Positions 16,239 through 23,802 of a stretch of 64,000 nt of DNA are shown in pieces. The stretch covers positions 186,001-250,000 of the forward strand of contig NZ_JACCKD010000001.1 in the NCBI RefSeq assembly GCF_013450155.1, in the 5' to 3' direction. This stretch comes from Haloechinothrix aidingensis. Lineage in GTDB: Bacteria; Actinomycetota; Actinomycetes; Mycobacteriales; Pseudonocardiaceae. The notes beneath the pieces were generated by a model. It made no database searches, had not been told where the DNA came from, and worked only from the letters and a program-made list of their open reading frames with translations. Position numbers and translations under genes: made by a program. Numbering within the stretch: position 1 is the stretch's first letter; every line of letters starts with the position of its first letter.

Positions 16239-17129
16239 GTGCGGCGAGCCCGCTTCACCAGGGAGAAGCTGGACGAGGCACTCGCGGCGGTATGTGCACG
16301 GCTCGGCCTGGACCACCGGGGAGCCCGGCTGGTCCGGTTCACCAACAACGCGGTGTACGCGCTGGAAAGCGCCCCTGCAGTGGTGCGCATCGTCGGCTCG
16401 CACGGGTTACGCCATCGCGTGTACAAGGTGGTTGCCGTGGCGCGCCACCTGGCCGCGCACGGGGTCCCCGCGGTACGCCTGTATCCGGGGTTCGAGCAGC
16501 CGATCGTCGTGGGGCAGTACCTCGCCACGGTATGGCGCAAGGTCGAGGAGTCGGAACGCACGGCGACCGCCGGCGAGCTGGGGAAGCTGCTGAGCGGCAT
16601 GCATTCGCTGCCGGTGCCGCCGCATATCCCGCAATGGAACCCGCTTGATGACGTGCAGGCCAGAATCGCCGACGCGGAGGAGCTCGACGACAGGGATCGC
16701 CGGTTCCTTCAGGATCACTGTGCCTCGGTGCGTGACGCGTTGGGCAGGCTCGAGTTCCCGCTCGCGACAGCCCTGGTGCACGGGGACGCCCATGCGGGGA
16801 ACGTACTCGTCGGTGCGGACGGTCCCGTGCTGTGTGACTTCGACTCCGCCAGTGTCGGCCCGCCGGAATGGGATCTGGTGCCGCTCGCGGTCGGAGTGCT
16901 GCGCTTCGGGGACAGCATGGCGGACTACCGCGCGCTGGCCGACGCGTTCGGGTTCGACGTCATGGCCTGGGAGGGGTTCGACGTGCTCCGCGCCGCGCGG
17001 GAGCTCAAGTTGACCACCAGCGTGCTGCCAATCCTGCGGAGCAAACCCGACGTCCGTGCCGAGCTACACAGGAGGTTGGCGGATCTGCGGGACGGACGGT
17101 CGGGAACGCGGTGGGAGCGGTACCGCTGA
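16239..17129 (+). CDS. Aminoglycoside-phosphotransferase-fold kinase (APH family)
   Basis: 296 residues. GTG 16239 follows GGAG and lies 10 bp after the XRE gene's stop. The N-lobe has FTNNAVYALESAPAVVRIVG. The catalytic loop LVHGDAHAGNVLVG (Asp base and Asn) and metal-binding CDFDSASVGPPEWDL are intact. The family phosphorylates small molecules (sugars, aminoglycosides, choline-like alcohols) or acts in tRNA or lipid metabolism. Nothing here identifies the substrate, so calling it a resistance gene would be unjustified. Confidence 0.82.
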   Translation: MRRARFTREKLDEALAAVCARLGLDHRGARLVRFTNNAVYALESAPAVVRIVGSHGLRHRVYKVVAVARHLAAHGVPAVRLYPGFEQPIVVGQYLATVWRKVEESERTATAGELGKLLSGMHSLPVPPHIPQWNPLDDVQARIADAEELDDRDRRFLQDHCASVRDALGRLEFPLATALVHGDAHAGNVLVGADGPVLCDFDSASVGPPEWDLVPLAVGVLRFGDSMADYRALADAFGFDVMAWEGFDVLRAARELKLTTSVLPILRSKPDVRAELHRRLADLRDGRSGTRWERYR

Positions 17130-17198
17130 CCATGCCGGTCACAGACGGGTGACTGCCGTTCGGCGTCTTTCTGATTTGTTCCGTATGTCCCGATTTCA

Positions 17199-17250
17199 CG
17201 GCGCGATCGGTAGAACCGAAGTGTTCACTGACAGTGACGAGATCGCGCCG
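17199..17250. terminator. Nested hairpin between convergent genes
   Basis: Outer arms CGGCGCGATC (17199-17208) and GATCGCGCCG (17241-17250) enclose an inner TCACT-GAC-AGTGA stem. It sits between the ends of the phosphotransferase (17129) and copD (17271) genes, consistent with a bidirectional terminator. No U-tract is visible, as is common in actinomycetes. Confidence 0.55.
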
Positions 17251-17270
17251 GGAGTGCGCTGACAGCCCGC

Positions 17271-18287
17271 TCAGCCTACCGCTGTCCGGCTGAGCACGAC
17301 AGCGAAACCGAACGCCAGCCCCATCAGTGCCAGCTCCAGACCGGCCCAGCTCGCGAACGCGGTCGGGACGTGTCGTGCGATGCGCGGGACGAGCCGGAAG
17401 CGCAGGCGGGCGCCGAGCAGGCCGATCGCGGCCAGGCACACAACCTTGGCGATCACCAGCTGCCCGTAGCCGGTGCCGAGCGCGGCCGTGAAGCCGAGCG
17501 TGCCCTGTTGATCGAACGCGGCGAACGCGCTCGCGAGCCCGGTCACGGCGGTGAGCAGCAGGCAGATCGTCGCGAGCACGGAGAACCGCGGGACCGCTGT
17601 CGCGAGCAGCCTGCGGTTGCCTGCCAGGAGGAGCAGCGCGGCGAGGCCGCCCGCCCATGCGGAGGCGCCGAGCACGTGGAGCTCGACGGCCATCGACAGG
17701 TACTCGTGCCGGTCCCAGGTCGACGCGTGCCCGGTGACCGGGAGGGGAAGCAGCGCGAACAGGGCCAGCCCGGTCCGCGCTTCGGCGGGTACCTTCTCGC
17801 CTGCGCGAACGGCCACGGCTCCGAGCGCGACGTGCGCCAGGGCGAGCGCGGCCACGATCACCAGCGCGCGGCCTCCCGCGACCTGCGTCGCGTACTCCCG
17901 CAGGTCGCCGACGCCGATGGCGGTGGTCGTACCGTGCAGCTCGGCGACCTGGAGGACCAGCACGACCATCGCGCACGTCGCCCACAGCAACGCCGTGACC
18001 GTCGCCGCCCGGCGCGCGACGGCGAGTACCGGCTCGGTCACCGGTACCCGCTCGTCGCGGACCAGGATGGGTAGCAGCGAGAGGCCGACCGTGGCCACGG
18101 CGGCCACGGCCAGTAGCGCACGAGCCACCGGTATGCCGACCAGCACCGCTGTCGGTGGGTCGACGATGCCGTTCGCGGCACCCGCGCCGGTGACGGCGAT
18201 ACCGATCAGGGCCCCGCCCAATGTGGCAGGGACCGCGTAGACCGGTATCGCCGCACGGATCCGGGGTGCGGTCCGTCCCGTGGGCAC
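17271..18287 (-). CDS. copD: CopD-family copper resistance/uptake membrane protein
   Basis: 338 residues from a GTG 2 bp after the copC stop (TGA-AC-GTG). About eight to nine hydrophobic helices are present (e.g. AIPVYAVPATLGGALIGIAV, VTALLWATCAMVVLVLQVAE, TISLLLTAVTGLASAFAAF-type). The CopD-type segment HVLGASAWAGGLAALLLL carries a likely copper-ligand histidine, and TGHASTWDRHEYLSMAVEL adds more. It presumably works with the CopC domain protein to move copper across the membrane. Last gene of the operon 20314-17271. Confidence 0.85.
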   Translation of the reverse strand: MPTGRTAPRIRAAIPVYAVPATLGGALIGIAVTGAGAANGIVDPPTAVLVGIPVARALLAVAAVATVGLSLLPILVRDERVPVTEPVLAVARRAATVTALLWATCAMVVLVLQVAELHGTTTAIGVGDLREYATQVAGGRALVIVAALALAHVALGAVAVRAGEKVPAEARTGLALFALLPLPVTGHASTWDRHEYLSMAVELHVLGASAWAGGLAALLLLAGNRRLLATAVPRFSVLATICLLLTAVTGLASAFAAFDQQGTLGFTAALGTGYGQLVIAKVVCLAAIGLLGARLRFRLVPRIARHVPTAFASWAGLELALMGLAFGFAVVLSRTAVG

Positions 18288-18289
18288 GT

Positions 18290-18877
18290 TCAGCCGGTTG
18301 CCCTGCCCAGACGCAGGGCGAGGGCTACGCCGATCACCAGGAGACCCCCGGCGCCCACGAGCCATACCCAGATGCCGACCCCGGAGTCGCCGTCCTCGGC
18401 TGCCCCTTCGGGGTCCTCCCCGGGAGCGTTCTCCCGCTCGTCCGCGCCGTCGTCTCCCGCATCTTCGGCTGCCGGGTCACCCGCGGCCGGAGTGCCGGCT
18501 TCCCCGGCGGTCAGCGTGAACGGGATCTCGTCCCCGACAGGATGGCCATCGGCGGACAGGACGTAGTACCCGATGACGTACTCGCCTGCCGGGCCGAGCT
18601 CGCCGAGCGGGACGCTCACCTCGTTGCCGTCCACATCCGGCGGCGCATCGACCCACTGCTCGCCGTCCGGCCCGGTCACCGCGATCTGGTTGATATCGCT
18701 GTCCTGGACGGCCTGGTCGAACGTGAGCGTGACCGCCTCAGGGCTGCTGTCCAGGCTGACCCCGTCCTCGGGCTCGGAGGAGACCAGCACGTTGTGCGCC
18801 GCGGCCGGGGTGGCCAGGCCGAGCACCGCACACGCGGCGACAAGCGCGGCGAGCGTGCCAGTACGCACCGCACTCAT
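18290..18877 (-). CDS. copC: CopC-domain periplasmic/extracytoplasmic copper-binding protein
   Basis: 195 residues. The ATG at 18877 overlaps the ycnI stop (ATGA). A signal peptide is cleaved at ATPAAAH, leaving an N-terminal His, the CopC copper ligand. The CopC fold runs LVSSEPEDGVSL, TLTFDQAV, YVIGYYVLSADGHPV (the conserved SxDGHPV motif) and FTLT. A low-complexity acidic stretch and a C-terminal membrane helix (VWLVGAGGLLVIGVALALRL) tether it to the membrane. Function: extracytoplasmic copper binding for CopD. Confidence 0.9.
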   Translation of the reverse strand: MSAVRTGTLAALVAACAVLGLATPAAAHNVLVSSEPEDGVSLDSSPEAVTLTFDQAVQDSDINQIAVTGPDGEQWVDAPPDVDGNEVSVPLGELGPAGEYVIGYYVLSADGHPVGDEIPFTLTAGEAGTPAAGDPAAEDAGDDGADERENAPGEDPEGAAEDGDSGVGIWVWLVGAGGLLVIGVALALRLGRATG

Positions 18878-19677
18878 CGTGCCGCACCACTTCCCTCGTT
18901 CGCCGCCCCGCCGGTGGAGGCGTCTCCTGCGCGGCGCGCACGCACGGTGGCGCCGATGCCGACACCGAGGCCGAGCGCGCCGAGTCCGAACCCGGCACCG
19001 CCGAGCCAGCGGGCCGTGTTGTCGGTGCCCTGTTCGCTCAGGGCTCCGTCCGTACCGCCTGCGTTGCCGTTCTCCGTGTCCGGCTCGTCGTCGTGGCCGT
19101 GCCCGGATGCCCCCTGTTCGGCAAGCGGGACGACGGGGGCGGGGTACTCGGGCTCGTCCGCACCCTCGGCAGGTGGAGGGGCATCCCACTCGACGACTTC
19201 GCCGCCCTCGTAGGTCTGCGCGGTGGGTAGGACGAGCTCCTCGACATCCGAGGGCAGCGTTCCCACGGTGAACGCGAACTCCTGGTACTCGGAGGTGCCC
19301 GCGGCGATCTCGTTGCCGGGCTCGGCCTGCCAGACGATCCCGGTGACCACCTCGTCGACCTCGCCGCCGTGCGGGCCATCGATCGGCTCGGCCAGCTCGT
19401 CGGTGCGTATCTCGGCGGACCAACCAGGCACGGGTTTGGTGCGCGCCGACGTGATCGCGTACTCCTCGGGGATGGTCACCGCCACCTCGGTCGTGCCGCG
19501 ATCGGCTTCCTCGTTGGGCACCCGGAGCGTGATCGCTCCGTAGCCCTCCTGCTCCGGTCGATCACCGTAGCTGTGTGCCGTGACGTGGGCCGCGGCCGTT
19601 CCGGTCGCCAGCAACCCGGTGATCGAGACGGCAGCGGTGAGCACTGCGGTGCGGAACGTTGCATGTTTTATCGACAT
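18874..19677 (-). CDS. YcnI-type (DUF1775) copper-binding membrane-anchored protein
   Basis: 267 residues from ATG 19677, with CAGGAG seven bases upstream. The signal peptide ends TGTAAAHVTAHSYG, leaving an N-terminal histidine as in YcnI, where His and Trp bind Cu(II). The DUF1775 domain (about 30-165) includes ITLRVPNEEADRGTT and PVPGWSAE. A His/Asp/Glu-rich linker (GHGHDDEP) and a C-terminal helix with a basic tail follow. The 4-base overlap with copC and shared strand show one operon. Probably a copper chaperone or scavenger (from family work in Bacillus). Confidence 0.88.
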   Translation of the reverse strand: MSIKHATFRTAVLTAAVSITGLLATGTAAAHVTAHSYGDRPEQEGYGAITLRVPNEEADRGTTEVAVTIPEEYAITSARTKPVPGWSAEIRTDELAEPIDGPHGGEVDEVVTGIVWQAEPGNEIAAGTSEYQEFAFTVGTLPSDVEELVLPTAQTYEGGEVVEWDAPPPAEGADEPEYPAPVVPLAEQGASGHGHDDEPDTENGNAGGTDGALSEQGTDNTARWLGGAGFGLGALGLGVGIGATVRARRAGDASTGGAANEGSGAAR

Positions 19678-19774
19678 AGCGATACTCCTGACTGGATGCG
19701 TTGGGCTGCCCGGGTGATCGCTCCGGCTCGCGGGCGGTATATCCGCCCGGGACAGCGGGATGGTGTCGCGTGCG

Positions 19775-20314
19775 TCAGGAGTGCACTGGTGGGCCGCGCC
19801 GGGTACACACCTTGCGGAAGTGCACCTCGACGACCGGGCGTGGGCCCGCGGGGGTGACCACGGCCGGCAGCACCCGGCCGGGAGGTAGTGGCGGGACCGG
19901 TGGGTTCGCGATGGGCAGCAGGCCGCGCAGCCCGGCAAGGGCGACGGCCAGCCCGTGCGCGGCGCCGGGAACCAGCAGGGCGGTCAGGACCGTCGCCACG
20001 ACGTGCGCGGCGAGCATGGCCCGTGGGTCGAAGGCGGTCACGTGGCCGGAATGGCCTGCAAGAAGGGTGAGCCCGAAATGCATCGCCAGCTGCGCCGCGC
20101 CCAGGATCACGAGCGTGCCGGACACGCCGCGCCCCCGGTCCGCGAGCGAGGCCGCCACCCAGGCGATGAGGCCGAGGAGCACCACGGTGATCGAGGCGTC
20201 CGGGAGTCCGCCGCCCCCCGCCGCGTGGGCCGAGGCCGCTAGCGTCGCGGCACTCGTGACGAGCAGCGGCCGCCGGCAACGTCCCGACGTGTTCTCGGCC
20301 TGCTCTCGTCCCAC
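19775..20314 (-). CDS. Small polytopic membrane protein, unknown function (copper operon leader gene)
   Basis: 179 residues with about four hydrophobic helices (LLVTSAATLAASAHAAGG, SITVVLLGLIAWVAASLA, LVILGAAQLAMHFGLTLLAG, VVATVLTALLVPGAAHGLAV). His residues in the helices and loops (AMHF, AGHSGHV, AHVV, AAHG) could bind metal. A proline-rich C-terminus ends CTRRGPPVHS. It lies 97 bp upstream of ycnI on the same strand, so it may lead the operon, though a promoter could exist in between. Membership in copper handling is inferred from position and histidine content. Confidence 0.7.
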   Translation of the reverse strand: MGREQAENTSGRCRRPLLVTSAATLAASAHAAGGGGLPDASITVVLLGLIAWVAASLADRGRGVSGTLVILGAAQLAMHFGLTLLAGHSGHVTAFDPRAMLAAHVVATVLTALLVPGAAHGLAVALAGLRGLLPIANPPVPPLPPGRVLPAVVTPAGPRPVVEVHFRKVCTRRGPPVHS

Positions 20315-20372
20315 GCGGCCAGCATATGCGCCCCGCGTCGGGCAGCGTGGCTCGGGACGTGCCGTTTGCCGG

Positions 20373-20840
20373 TCAGCTCACGCCGAGGTGGTGCAGCAGG
20401 TCGTTCTCCATGGCGTCGAGCTCGTGAGCCACCGCGGCGTGCGCCGCCTTCCGCCGCGCGGCTGGCATCCGTTCGGCGGCGCGTACGGCAGCGGTGAGCT
20501 GCCGCAGGGTCGCCTCGGACTCCTCGGCGAACGTGACACGGTCCGGGTCGCCTGCCGCGCTCTCCCGCAGCCCGGTGAGCTCCCTGGCGATACCGCTGAT
20601 GCGGGCGTGCAGGCGAGCGCCGCGCCCGGAGAACTCCCCGATCGAGTCGATGCTGACCCCGAGCCTGCGGGCGCGGAACCGGTCGTAGGCCTCACGCAGT
20701 GCGGACGCCGCGCGTACCGCGAGCGGAGCGAGGACCGGGATCACGGCAGGTGCGATGACCTTGATCACACCGATGGCGTTGCGCGCCTTCGCCGGTGTGA
20801 TGCGTGGTTCGGGTTCTTCGGGCTTGTGCTTGTGCCCCAT
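20373..20840 (-). CDS. DUF6474 family protein
   Basis: 155 residues from ATG 20840 (MGHKHKPEEPEPRITPAKAR); AGGTGG lies upstream. The family pattern runs RITPAKARNAIGVIKVIAPAVIPVLAPLAVRAA (a weak hydrophobic segment), then DRFRARRLGVSIDSIGEFSGRGARLHARI and the helical C-terminus AERMPAARRKAAHAAVAHEL. This family is restricted to actinobacteria and has no known function. Divergent from the RecB-like nuclease gene. Confidence 0.78.
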   Translation of the reverse strand: MGHKHKPEEPEPRITPAKARNAIGVIKVIAPAVIPVLAPLAVRAASALREAYDRFRARRLGVSIDSIGEFSGRGARLHARISGIARELTGLRESAAGDPDRVTFAEESEATLRQLTAAVRAAERMPAARRKAAHAAVAHELDAMENDLLHHLGVS

Positions 20841-21042
20841 CGACGTGCCACCTCGTGTGCGATACCTGTACGGTCCGGCCGGCTTCCGCGTGACCCTCCG
20901 GGCAGGGCCCGGTGTCGTCCCTACCGGACGGCTGATCAAGCCTGCTGGAGTGCCCAACGTACTCGGTACCGGCGCGGCCGACACGGGTGCGGTGCGACCC
21001 GCGCGTGTCATTCGCGTCGTCCCCGACGCCTAAGCTGGGTAT

Positions 21043-22722
21043 ATGTGTTCGGATAGTGCGCGAGGGGCGGCGGGGCGGGTGCCCGTGCTGCTCGATGCCG
21101 TCGCGGTCACGCGATGCCGCAGGCGGGTACACCTCGAGCACGACCCGCACGCGCCGAAGGACGAGCGCCTGCCGACGGACGCGGGTACCCGGCAGCGCAT
21201 CGTCGACGCCGCCGAGCACAGGAGGGACGTCGCGGAGCGGCTGCGGGGCGTGCACCGCGGTGCGCACTGGGTGACCGTGCCGGAGGGCGTCCCCGCGGCG
21301 GAGCGCGTGGCGGCCACGGTGGCCGCGCTGGAGGCAGGCGCGGCGTACGTGTGCGGGGCCGTGCTGCCACCGGACACCGAAGGGGGACGGCGAGGAGGCG
21401 CCGAGCTGCTGGTCCGTACCGATGCGGGGTACGTACCGGTGATCGTGGTGCGGCACAAGATCAGTGATCCCGGGACGGCGCCGAACCCCGTGTACACCAC
21501 GCCGTTCGGTGACCTCGACCCGGACAATGCCCGGCCCGACCCGGAACGCAAGCTGCGCTCACAGCCGCGTGACCAGCTGCGGTTGGCGCACCTGTGGGAG
21601 TTGCTGCGGGTGGCGGGCCACGCCGAGCCGGACCGTTCACGGGGTGGGGTGATCGGGATGGAGGCGGATGTCACGGTCTGGCACGACCTCGACGCCGCCA
21701 CGTTCCCCGGCGGCCTCAGCGCGCGCGAGGAGTACGGCAGGCGCTTCACCGACCGGTTCGCCGTGGCGAGCGCGGCCGCGCACGAGGAGGAACCCCTCGC
21801 GCAACCCTCGCGGATCCTGGAATGCCGTAGCTGTCCCTGGTGGTCGCTGTGCGAGCGGGAGCTGCTCGCCGCGCGGGACGTGAGCCTCGTGGTGCGCGGG
21901 GACGACGCGGTCGAACTGCGCAGGGCGGGGATCACGACGGTGGACGAGCTCGCGGCGCTCGACCCGGGCGGAGCGCAGCCTGCCCCGCTGAACGGTAACG
22001 ACCCCGCGCACCTCGTCGCACTCGCACAGGCATGGCTCGGTGGTCACAGCGTGGTCCGCAAGGTGGACGCGCTGCGCGTCCAGCGCGCCGATGTCGAGGT
22101 CGACGTCGATATGGAGAGCTACTCCGACCGCGGCGCGTACCTGTGGGGAGCGCTACTGGGTGGCGCGGACATCGGCCTCCGCCACGGGTACTACGCCTTC
22201 TCCACCTGGGACCCGCTACCGACCGGGGACGAGGCTCGCTCGTTCGCCGAGTTCTGGGCGTGGTTCTCGGACGTGCGCGCCCGAGCGGCCCGGCGGGGCC
22301 TGAGCTTCCGCGCCTACTGCTACAACGCGCGCGCCGAGAACCGGTGGCTGCTGTCCTCGGCGGAACGCTTCGCGGGCCTGCCGGGGGTGCCGGAGATCGC
22401 CGAGGTCAAGTCGTTCGTGGAGTCCGAGCAGTGGGTGGACCTGTTCCGCACGGTTTCGGACAGCTTCCTGTGCGTGCGCGGCAAGGGGCTGAAGGTGGTC
22501 GCCCCGCTGGCGGGTTTCTCGTGGCGCGATCCGGACGCCAGCGGGGAGGCGTCGATGCAGTGGTACCGGGAAGCGGTCGGGATGACGGGCGAGACGCCGG
22601 ACGTCGCGCAGCGCGACCGGTTGATGCGCTACAACGAGGATGATGTGCGCGCCACCGCCGCGCTGCGCGAGTGGATGTCCGGCTCCGCCATGACCGAGAT
22701 CCCGCACATGCGCGACCTGTAG
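21043..22722 (+). CDS. TM0106-family RecB-like putative nuclease
   Basis: 559 residues. The N-terminal RecB/Cas4-like nuclease region (about 15-290) ends in a cysteine cluster, ECRSCPWWSLCERELL, typical for a 4Fe-4S site with an upstream cysteine. A helix-hairpin-helix-like segment follows (LRRAGITTVDELAALDP). The C-terminal half has an RNase H/exonuclease-like fold beginning VEVDVDMESYSDRGAYLWG, ending with RYNEDDVRATAALREWM, which matches the DEDD pattern. Probable structure-specific DNA or RNA nuclease; biological role unknown. A TAAGCT hexamer 7-13 bases upstream and no ribosome site suggest a leaderless start. Confidence 0.82.
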   Translation: MCSDSARGAAGRVPVLLDAVAVTRCRRRVHLEHDPHAPKDERLPTDAGTRQRIVDAAEHRRDVAERLRGVHRGAHWVTVPEGVPAAERVAATVAALEAGAAYVCGAVLPPDTEGGRRGGAELLVRTDAGYVPVIVVRHKISDPGTAPNPVYTTPFGDLDPDNARPDPERKLRSQPRDQLRLAHLWELLRVAGHAEPDRSRGGVIGMEADVTVWHDLDAATFPGGLSAREEYGRRFTDRFAVASAAAHEEEPLAQPSRILECRSCPWWSLCERELLAARDVSLVVRGDDAVELRRAGITTVDELAALDPGGAQPAPLNGNDPAHLVALAQAWLGGHSVVRKVDALRVQRADVEVDVDMESYSDRGAYLWGALLGGADIGLRHGYYAFSTWDPLPTGDEARSFAEFWAWFSDVRARAARRGLSFRAYCYNARAENRWLLSSAERFAGLPGVPEIAEVKSFVESEQWVDLFRTVSDSFLCVRGKGLKVVAPLAGFSWRDPDASGEASMQWYREAVGMTGETPDVAQRDRLMRYNEDDVRATAALREWMSGSAMTEIPHMRDL

Positions 22723-22730
22723 TCCCGCCA

Positions 22731-22806
22731 CCGTGTCGGGATTGCCGGCACCCCGTGTCGGGCACGCGGGAACCCCGTGTCGGGCCCGTCGGCAGGCCGT
22801 GTCGGG
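22731..22806. repeat. Four CCGTGTCGGG direct repeats at exact 22-bp period
   Basis: Copies begin at 22731, 22753, 22775 and 22797. The 10-bp core is identical in all four, while the 12-bp spacers differ (all GC-rich). The array fills the 100-bp gap between convergent genes ending at 22722 and 22822. Isolated copies occur at 12201-12210 and, inverted, at 23624-23633. Two helical turns per period place all copies on one DNA face. Confidence 0.75.
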
Positions 22807-22821
22807 TGTGGGCAGTGCCGA

Positions 22822-23580
22822 TCAGCGCGGCGCCATCCGCAGCGAGCCGTCCAGGCGGATCACCTCGCCGTTGAGGTAGTCGTGGCCGACGAGGTCGAGG
22901 ACCAGCTGGGCGTACTCGTCGGGACGGCCGAGACGCTTCGGGAACGGCACGCCGGCGGCGAGTCCGGCCCGGACGTCCTCGCCCACCGTGGCCAGCATCG
23001 GCGTGTCGATGATGCCGGGCGCGATGGTGAGCACCCTGATACCCACCGAAGCCAGGTCCCGGGCCGCGGGCAGGTTCAACCCGACCACGCCGCCCTTGGA
23101 GGCCGCGTAGGCGACCTGGCCGATCTGGCCGTCGTAGGCGGCGATGGACGCGGTGTTGATCACGACGCCGCGCTGATCGTCCGCCAGCGGCTCGGTCTTG
23201 GCGATGGCCTCGGCTGCGAGCGTGGTGACGTTGAAGGTCCCGATCAGGTTCACCTCGACGACCTTGCGGAAGAGGTCGAGATCGTGCGTGCCCTTCTTGG
23301 AGAGAATGCGCGCCGAGGGGCCGATGCCCGCGCAGTTGACCACGGTGCGCAGCGGTACGCCCGCGCCCGCTGCCGTGTCGACGGCGGCCCGCACCTGGTC
23401 CGGATCGGTGATGTCGGTTTCCACGTAGGTGATGCCGTCGATCCGCTCGGCGGCGGCGATGGGTTCGGCGAGGTCGAGCGCGAACACGCGCGCTCCGTTG
23501 CCAGCGAGTGCCGTGGCCGTCGCACCACCGAGACCCGATGCGCCGCCGGTGACGATCGCCGCTGTCTGGCTGAGTTCCAT
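22822..23580 (-). CDS. SDR-family 3-hydroxyacyl-CoA dehydrogenase type-2-like oxidoreductase
   Basis: 252 residues from ATG 23580, with GAAGGGAAGG upstream. Classical SDR: cofactor motif TGGASGLGGA, Asp after beta-2 (FALDLAEP, NAD preference), NCAGIG, catalytic Ser in NTASIAAYDG, and YAASK. The C-terminal part TIAPGIIDTPMLATVGEDVR with the final EVIRLDGSLRMAPR closely matches human HSD17B10-type 3-hydroxyacyl-CoA dehydrogenases, common in actinobacterial fatty-acid and isoleucine breakdown. Isolated gene; the 22-bp-period repeat lies just beyond its stop. Confidence 0.85.
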   Translation of the reverse strand: MELSQTAAIVTGGASGLGGATATALAGNGARVFALDLAEPIAAAERIDGITYVETDITDPDQVRAAVDTAAGAGVPLRTVVNCAGIGPSARILSKKGTHDLDLFRKVVEVNLIGTFNVTTLAAEAIAKTEPLADDQRGVVINTASIAAYDGQIGQVAYAASKGGVVGLNLPAARDLASVGIRVLTIAPGIIDTPMLATVGEDVRAGLAAGVPFPKRLGRPDEYAQLVLDLVGHDYLNGEVIRLDGSLRMAPR

Positions 23581-23689
23581 GCTGCTGGCCTTCCCTTCGT
23601 GTGACGTTCCTTCGTTGTCGACGCCCGACACGGCGACCCGATGGTCGAGAGGTTAACGAACGCTTACGCTTCCCGCATCAGGTGGTGCT

Positions 23690-23731
23690 GAATGACGCTT
23701 TCCTCCGTTCGGTGGACTGAAAGCGTCATTC
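23690..23731. repeat. Palindromic repeat family B, copy 1
   Basis: Perfect 13-bp arms GAATGACGCTTTC/GAAAGCGTCATTC with a 16-base loop. It lies between the divergent SDR and molybdopterin-oxidoreductase genes, so it is not a terminator in this location. Other copies are at 36589 and 48302. Confidence 0.7.
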
Positions 23732-23760
23732 GGCATTCCGCCGTACCGGGAGGGTGCGTT

Positions 23761-23787
23761 AGGTTGTTAGCAGTATGCCAATAACCT
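23761..23787. promoter_or_regulatory. Imperfect inverted repeat before the molybdopterin oxidoreductase gene
   Basis: AGGTTGTTA and CAATAACCT match as inverted arms at 7 of 9 positions around GCAGTATGC, 16 bp before the ATG. This AT-rich patch stands out locally and may hold the promoter and an operator. No regulator is adjacent. Confidence 0.3.
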
Positions 23788-23802
23788 GCGATCGAGGTGG
23801 CG

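Noticed and set aside
16239-17129. Antibiotic resistance kinase
   Set aside because: The APH fold and catalytic loop are present, but this family is functionally broad and the neighbourhood (XRE regulator operon) gives no drug link.
22731-22806. CRISPR array
   Set aside because: Repeats are 10 bp with 12-bp spacers, far below the CRISPR range of roughly 24-48 bp repeats and 25-45 bp spacers. No cas genes are present. The RecB-like nuclease upstream is TM0106-type, not Cas4 in a cas operon.
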